Below are positions 63,947 to 64,000 of a stretch of DNA of 64,000 nucleotides, piece by piece. The stretch lies in the NCBI RefSeq assembly GCF_023657445.1, contig NZ_JAGTWY010000001.1, positions 3,472,001-3,536,000 on the forward strand, read 5' to 3'. A model generated the notes under the pieces. The model was not told the origin of the DNA. It did no database searches and saw nothing but the letters and a program-made list of their open reading frames with translations. Origin of the DNA: Marinobacter sediminum. GTDB lineage: Bacteria > Pseudomonadota > Gammaproteobacteria > Pseudomonadales > Oleiphilaceae. Within the stretch, counting starts at the first letter, position 1; every line of letters starts with the position of its first letter. Both the position numbers and the translations under genes were made by a program.

Positions 63947-64000
63947 TGAGTTCTCAAAAAGACTAATCCGGGTGTGTTGGAAATGCAAGCAACGTTAATG

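Noticed and set aside
1..64000. CRISPR array, prophage, integron or transposon
   Set aside because: No regularly spaced repeats, integrase, transposase or terminal inverted repeats seen; the acyl island shows no boundary marks.

Overview
The window reads as about 64 kb of chromosome from a marine, lipid-degrading gammaproteobacterium, most likely Marinobacter or a close relative. The grounds are moderate-high GC, a wax-ester synthase/DGAT-family acyltransferase, many acyl-CoA dehydrogenases and ligases, a VolA/Pla-1-type lipoprotein lipase beside DUF1302 and DUF1329 outer-membrane/periplasmic proteins, a TRAP transporter, and several c-di-GMP proteins. The genus is an inference from gene content and protein resemblance; no search was run. 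I saw no rRNA, tRNA, insertion sequence, prophage or CRISPR array.

Layout. 1-6.2 kb: NfeD/SPFH membrane pair (the SPFH gene is cut by the left edge), an SDR, a GGEEF diguanylate cyclase, a class II glutamine amidotransferase, a TM2 protein and the WS/DGAT enzyme. 6.4-10.7 kb: RND efflux adaptor and pump. 10.8-20.1 kb: a possible GGA-rich small RNA, a SprT-like metalloprotein, a Cache-PAS-PAS-GGDEF sensor, a TauE/SafE permease, a lytic transglycosylase, an amidase, an unknown protein and an HDOD-GAF protein. 20.3-33.8 kb: metNIQ, 1-Cys peroxiredoxin, Na+/alanine symporter, CBS protein, S-formylglutathione hydrolase, a degenerate HD-GYP protein, MATE and EamA transporters, an Aer-like chemoreceptor and an NSS transporter.

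33.8-51.9 kb is a dense acyl-catabolic island. A TRAP transporter and an acyl-CoA ligase (both minus strand) share a promoter architecture. A plus-strand operon at 39.5-47.4 kb encodes an SDR, a hotdog thioesterase, an ACAD10/11-type dehydrogenase, a second SDR, an ACAD10/11-type kinase, a SurE phosphatase, an acyl-CoA ligase and a PanE-like reductase. The ACAD11-type dehydrogenase/kinase pair plus SDR and ligase resembles the 4-hydroxyacyl-CoA phosphorylation route of the Pseudomonas putida lva (levulinate) operon and mammalian ACAD10/11; the embedded SurE is unusual. Next come an XRE regulator and a minus-strand unit with two unequal acyl-CoA dehydrogenase subunits, a class II aldolase-like protein and a MaoC-like hydratase.

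51.9-64 kb: a decayed CBS-domain gene; an ECF sigma / anti-sigma / acidic secreted protein / TPR-beta-barrel (Slam-like) operon; then, divergently, the large lipase, DUF1302 and DUF1329 genes, a 106-residue unknown, and a glutaryl-CoA dehydrogenase with a thiolase fragment in its leader. Taken together the right half looks like machinery to release, import, activate and oxidise unusual acyl compounds. The best candidates for something undescribed are the SurE-containing ACAD11-type operon and the ECF-linked envelope operon.
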